Positions 37,681 to 39,911 of a stretch of 39,911 nt of DNA are shown one piece after another. A model generated the notes under the pieces. That model saw only the letters and a program-made list of their open reading frames with translations, did no database searches and was not told where the DNA came from. The stretch spans positions 1 through 39,911 of the forward strand of contig JANYCX010000089.1 in the NCBI GenBank assembly GCA_025360065.1, read 5' to 3'. The position numbers were made by a program, and so were the translations under genes. Origin of the DNA: Acetobacteraceae bacterium. GTDB lineage: Bacteria > Pseudomonadota > Alphaproteobacteria > Acetobacterales > Acetobacteraceae. Position 1 is the stretch's first letter; each line of letters starts with the position of its first letter.

Positions 37681-38841
37681 TTATAGCACCAGTTGTCCGA
37701 GCAATGCGTCCAGCCGTTTCCGGCCCTCGGCGGTTGCCCGCAGGCGGCCATTTTCGCGGGTGAGATAATCTTCCGCCAGCGCCTGCGCGTAAACCGACGG
37801 GTCAAGCGCGGCATCGAGCGCGATCCCGGTGCGCCGTTCGAACCGCGCGGCATCGATCCCCTCCGACAGGCGCAACCCCATCAGCAGCGCTTCGCGCGCG
37901 CGTTCGGTGGGGCTGACCAGGGTTTCGGCGGTGCTGCCATGGCCGTGCGCTTCGACCAGCCCCGCCCAGGGTTCGGGCGCGCGGTGGCGCCGCGTGGCGC
38001 GCAGGCTGGCATCGACCAAGACCCGGCCATGCGCCCCCGGCCCGATGCCGGCGTAATCGGTGTAGCGCCAATAAGCGAGATTATGCCGACTTTCCCCGCC
38101 AGGGCGGGCGTAGTTGGAAACCTCGTAGCCCAGCAGGCCGAATTTTGCTGCCTCCTCGCCGGTCGCGTCATATAGTTCGGCGGCCGTATCGGGATCGGGC
38201 AAGGTGATTTCCCCCCGACGATGGGCGGCTTCGTACTGGGTGCCGGGCTCGATCGTCAGTTGGTAGAGCGATAAATGGTCGGCCACTAACGCCAGCGCCT
38301 GGCGCAGTTCCGCCCGCCACGCCGCCATCGACTGGCCGGGCCGGGCGTAAATCAGGTCGAAGGAAATCCGTGGAAATATGCCGCGCGCCAATTCAAGGGC
38401 GGCAATCGCCTGCCCGGCCGAATGCTGGCGGCCCAGACCGGCAAGCGCCGCGGGGTCGAGGCTCTGGATCCCCAGCGACACCCGGTTAACCCCGGCGGCG
38501 CGGAAATCCTTCAGTTTCGCTGCCTCGACGCTGGTCGGATTGGCTTCGAGGGTAATCTCGATATCGTCATCGGCGACAAACAGGCGCCGCGCGTCAGCGA
38601 TCAGATCGGCGACGGTCTGGCCATCCATCAGGCTCGGCGTGCCACCCCCGAAAAAGATCGAGCCGAGCGGCCTCGGGCCAAGCCTTGCCGCCTCCCACGC
38701 CAGTTCCGTGCGCAAGGCGGCGGCGAACCGTGCCTGATCGATCCGGTCGCGGACATGCGAATTGAAATCGCAATACGGGCACTTGGCGAGGCAGAACGGC
38801 CAGTGGATATAAAGGGCGAGCTTGTCCATTCGGATCAGCAT
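37681..38841 (-). CDS. hemW: Radical SAM protein HemW (HemN-like)
   Basis: LALYIHWPFCLAKCPYCDFNSHV (CxxxCxxC), IFFGGGTPSLM, ITLEANPTSVEAAKL, RVSLGIQSLDPAAL. Confidence 0.94.
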   Translation of the reverse strand: MLIRMDKLALYIHWPFCLAKCPYCDFNSHVRDRIDQARFAAALRTELAWEAARLGPRPLGSIFFGGGTPSLMDGQTVADLIADARRLFVADDDIEITLEANPTSVEAAKLKDFRAAGVNRVSLGIQSLDPAALAGLGRQHSAGQAIAALELARGIFPRISFDLIYARPGQSMAAWRAELRQALALVADHLSLYQLTIEPGTQYEAAHRRGEITLPDPDTAAELYDATGEEAAKFGLLGYEVSNYARPGGESRHNLAYWRYTDYAGIGPGAHGRVLVDASLRATRRHRAPEPWAGLVEAHGHGSTAETLVSPTERAREALLMGLRLSEGIDAARFERRTGIALDAALDPSVYAQALAEDYLTRENGRLRATAEGRKRLDALLGQLVL

Positions 38842-38853
38842 AGGAGTGCGCAG

Positions 38854-39330
38854 GTGGCGACACAAAGTTCAACCGACCGAGTGCGGGCCGCATTGCTGGC
38901 AGCCGGGGTCGAAGACTGCATCGTCGAATTTCCCGATGGCACAAAAACCTCGGCGGATGCGGCTGAAGCTGTCGGGTGCAGCGTGGCGCAGATCGCCAAA
39001 TCGATGGTTTTTCGCAGTTTGTCGCAAGCGGTGGTGGTGATTACGTCGGGTGCCAACCGGGTCGATGCGGCGAAAGTGGCAGCGGTGCTCGGCCTACCGA
39101 TCAAGCGGGCGGACGCGAATTTTGTCCGCGAGGCGACCGGGTTTGCGGTCGGTGGGGTATCGCCGATTGGCTTCATCAGCCCGCCAATCATGTTGTTCGA
39201 TCAGGATCTGCTCGGGTTGGGGACGGTTTGGGCCGCAGCGGGATCGCATAGCCATGTGTTTCCGATTGCGGCCACCGATCTACTGCGGATCACCGGGGCG
39301 ACGCTTGCCGATGTGCGGGTGGACGATTAA
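38854..39330 (+). CDS. YbaK/ProX-type aminoacyl-tRNA deacylase
   Basis: SVAQIAKSMVFRS, ITSGANRVDAAKVAAVLGLPIKRADANFVREATGFAVGGVSPIGF; GTG start at 38854 after AGGAG. Confidence 0.9.
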   Translation: MATQSSTDRVRAALLAAGVEDCIVEFPDGTKTSADAAEAVGCSVAQIAKSMVFRSLSQAVVVITSGANRVDAAKVAAVLGLPIKRADANFVREATGFAVGGVSPIGFISPPIMLFDQDLLGLGTVWAAAGSHSHVFPIAATDLLRITGATLADVRVDD

Positions 39331-39857
39331 CGGCGGTAGAGTGCCGCCAGCGGAATGGTCACCCCGATTTCGGGCAGCGCGAGGCTGGCCTCTAGACCTT
39401 CGACCATTTCCGCGACCCAGCCGGTGCTACGGCGGCGTACGGTGATTTCGGGATGCTCGGGTTCCAGCATGACATAGGCGAGAATAGGGACGACGCCAGC
39501 ATATTCAGCGGCTTTCACCCGACGATCGGTCAGCGCGGTGGACGGCGACAGCACCTCGAACACCACGGTTGGGGTGATAAGGTCGCTGTTATCGTCGCCA
39601 TCGGCGCACACAACACTAGCATCGGGGTAGCGCACCCGACCTGGGGTAAGAACTTTCAAGTCGGGGCCGAATGCCTCGCAAGGAGGGGATATCAGCGACG
39701 CCAATGCAACCAAAACCCGCGTGGCAACCCTACTATGGGCGCGGGTACCGCCCGTCATCGCCACCGGCTGGATACCATCAAACTCGTATTTCAACGGCTG
39801 GGCACGCTCCCACGCCAAGAATTCATCGACCGTCAGCGGCTTCAGGGATGCGCTCAT
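39327..39857 (-). CDS. Uma2 family endonuclease (DUF820)
   Basis: LTVDEFLAWERAQPLKYEFDGIQPVAMTGGTRAHSRVATRVL, PDASVVC, TVVFEVLSPSTALTDRRVKAAEYAGV. Confidence 0.9.
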   Translation of the reverse strand: MSASLKPLTVDEFLAWERAQPLKYEFDGIQPVAMTGGTRAHSRVATRVLVALASLISPPCEAFGPDLKVLTPGRVRYPDASVVCADGDDNSDLITPTVVFEVLSPSTALTDRRVKAAEYAGVVPILAYVMLEPEHPEITVRRRSTGWVAEMVEGLEASLALPEIGVTIPLAALYRR

Positions 39858-39911
39858 GCTGTCAGCATAGTCCCAAGACCGGGCGAATTCCAGCAGATTG
39901 CGCAAGCTTCA

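Noticed and set aside
39327-39857. Uma2 family gene as a mobile or defence nuclease
   Set aside because: Uma2/DUF820 proteins are common and scattered; no partner gene or mobile-element context is visible here.
1-39911. tRNA, rRNA, CRISPR array, prophage or IS transposase
   Set aside because: No cloverleaf-like segments, regular spaced repeats, integrase or transposase motifs noticed; tRNAscan-SE, CRISPR finder and ISfinder searches would be needed to confirm absence.

Overview
GC-rich bacterial chromosomal window, probably alphaproteobacterial (inferred from gene content and codon usage, not proven). About 39 protein-coding genes are supportable. No rRNA, tRNA, CRISPR array, transposase or phage genes were recognised. 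Housekeeping anchors: dnaX(3' end)-ybaB-recR, nth, msrB, gshB, hemW, YbaK. Transport: a Dpp-type SBP-permease-permease operon without ATPases, a Liv-type operon with a LivM-LivG fusion, two MFS transporters and an ABC exporter. Points most worth a second look: (1) a minus-strand operon of UPF0104/HpnL-like membrane protein, GATM-type amidinotransferase and SAM methyltransferase; (2) a plus-strand five-gene array of M55 peptidase, methyltransferase, ArnC/GtrB-like GT2, SMR-type transporter and CDP-alcohol phosphatidyltransferase, facing an ABC exporter; (3) a 13-bp tandem repeat that makes a relay of TGATG-coupled mini-ORFs ahead of livH; (4) a short leader ORF followed by a perfect hairpin with a T-rich tail upstream of the ABC exporter; (5) a DGPF/YciI plus ECF42-like sigma pair with a matching candidate promoter; (6) a 1041-aa protein with two tandem glycosyltransferase modules; (7) a lower-GC interval with a PEP-CTERM protein and an orphan secreted Cys protein. 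All assignments come from reading the sequence and recalling family motifs; no searches were run.
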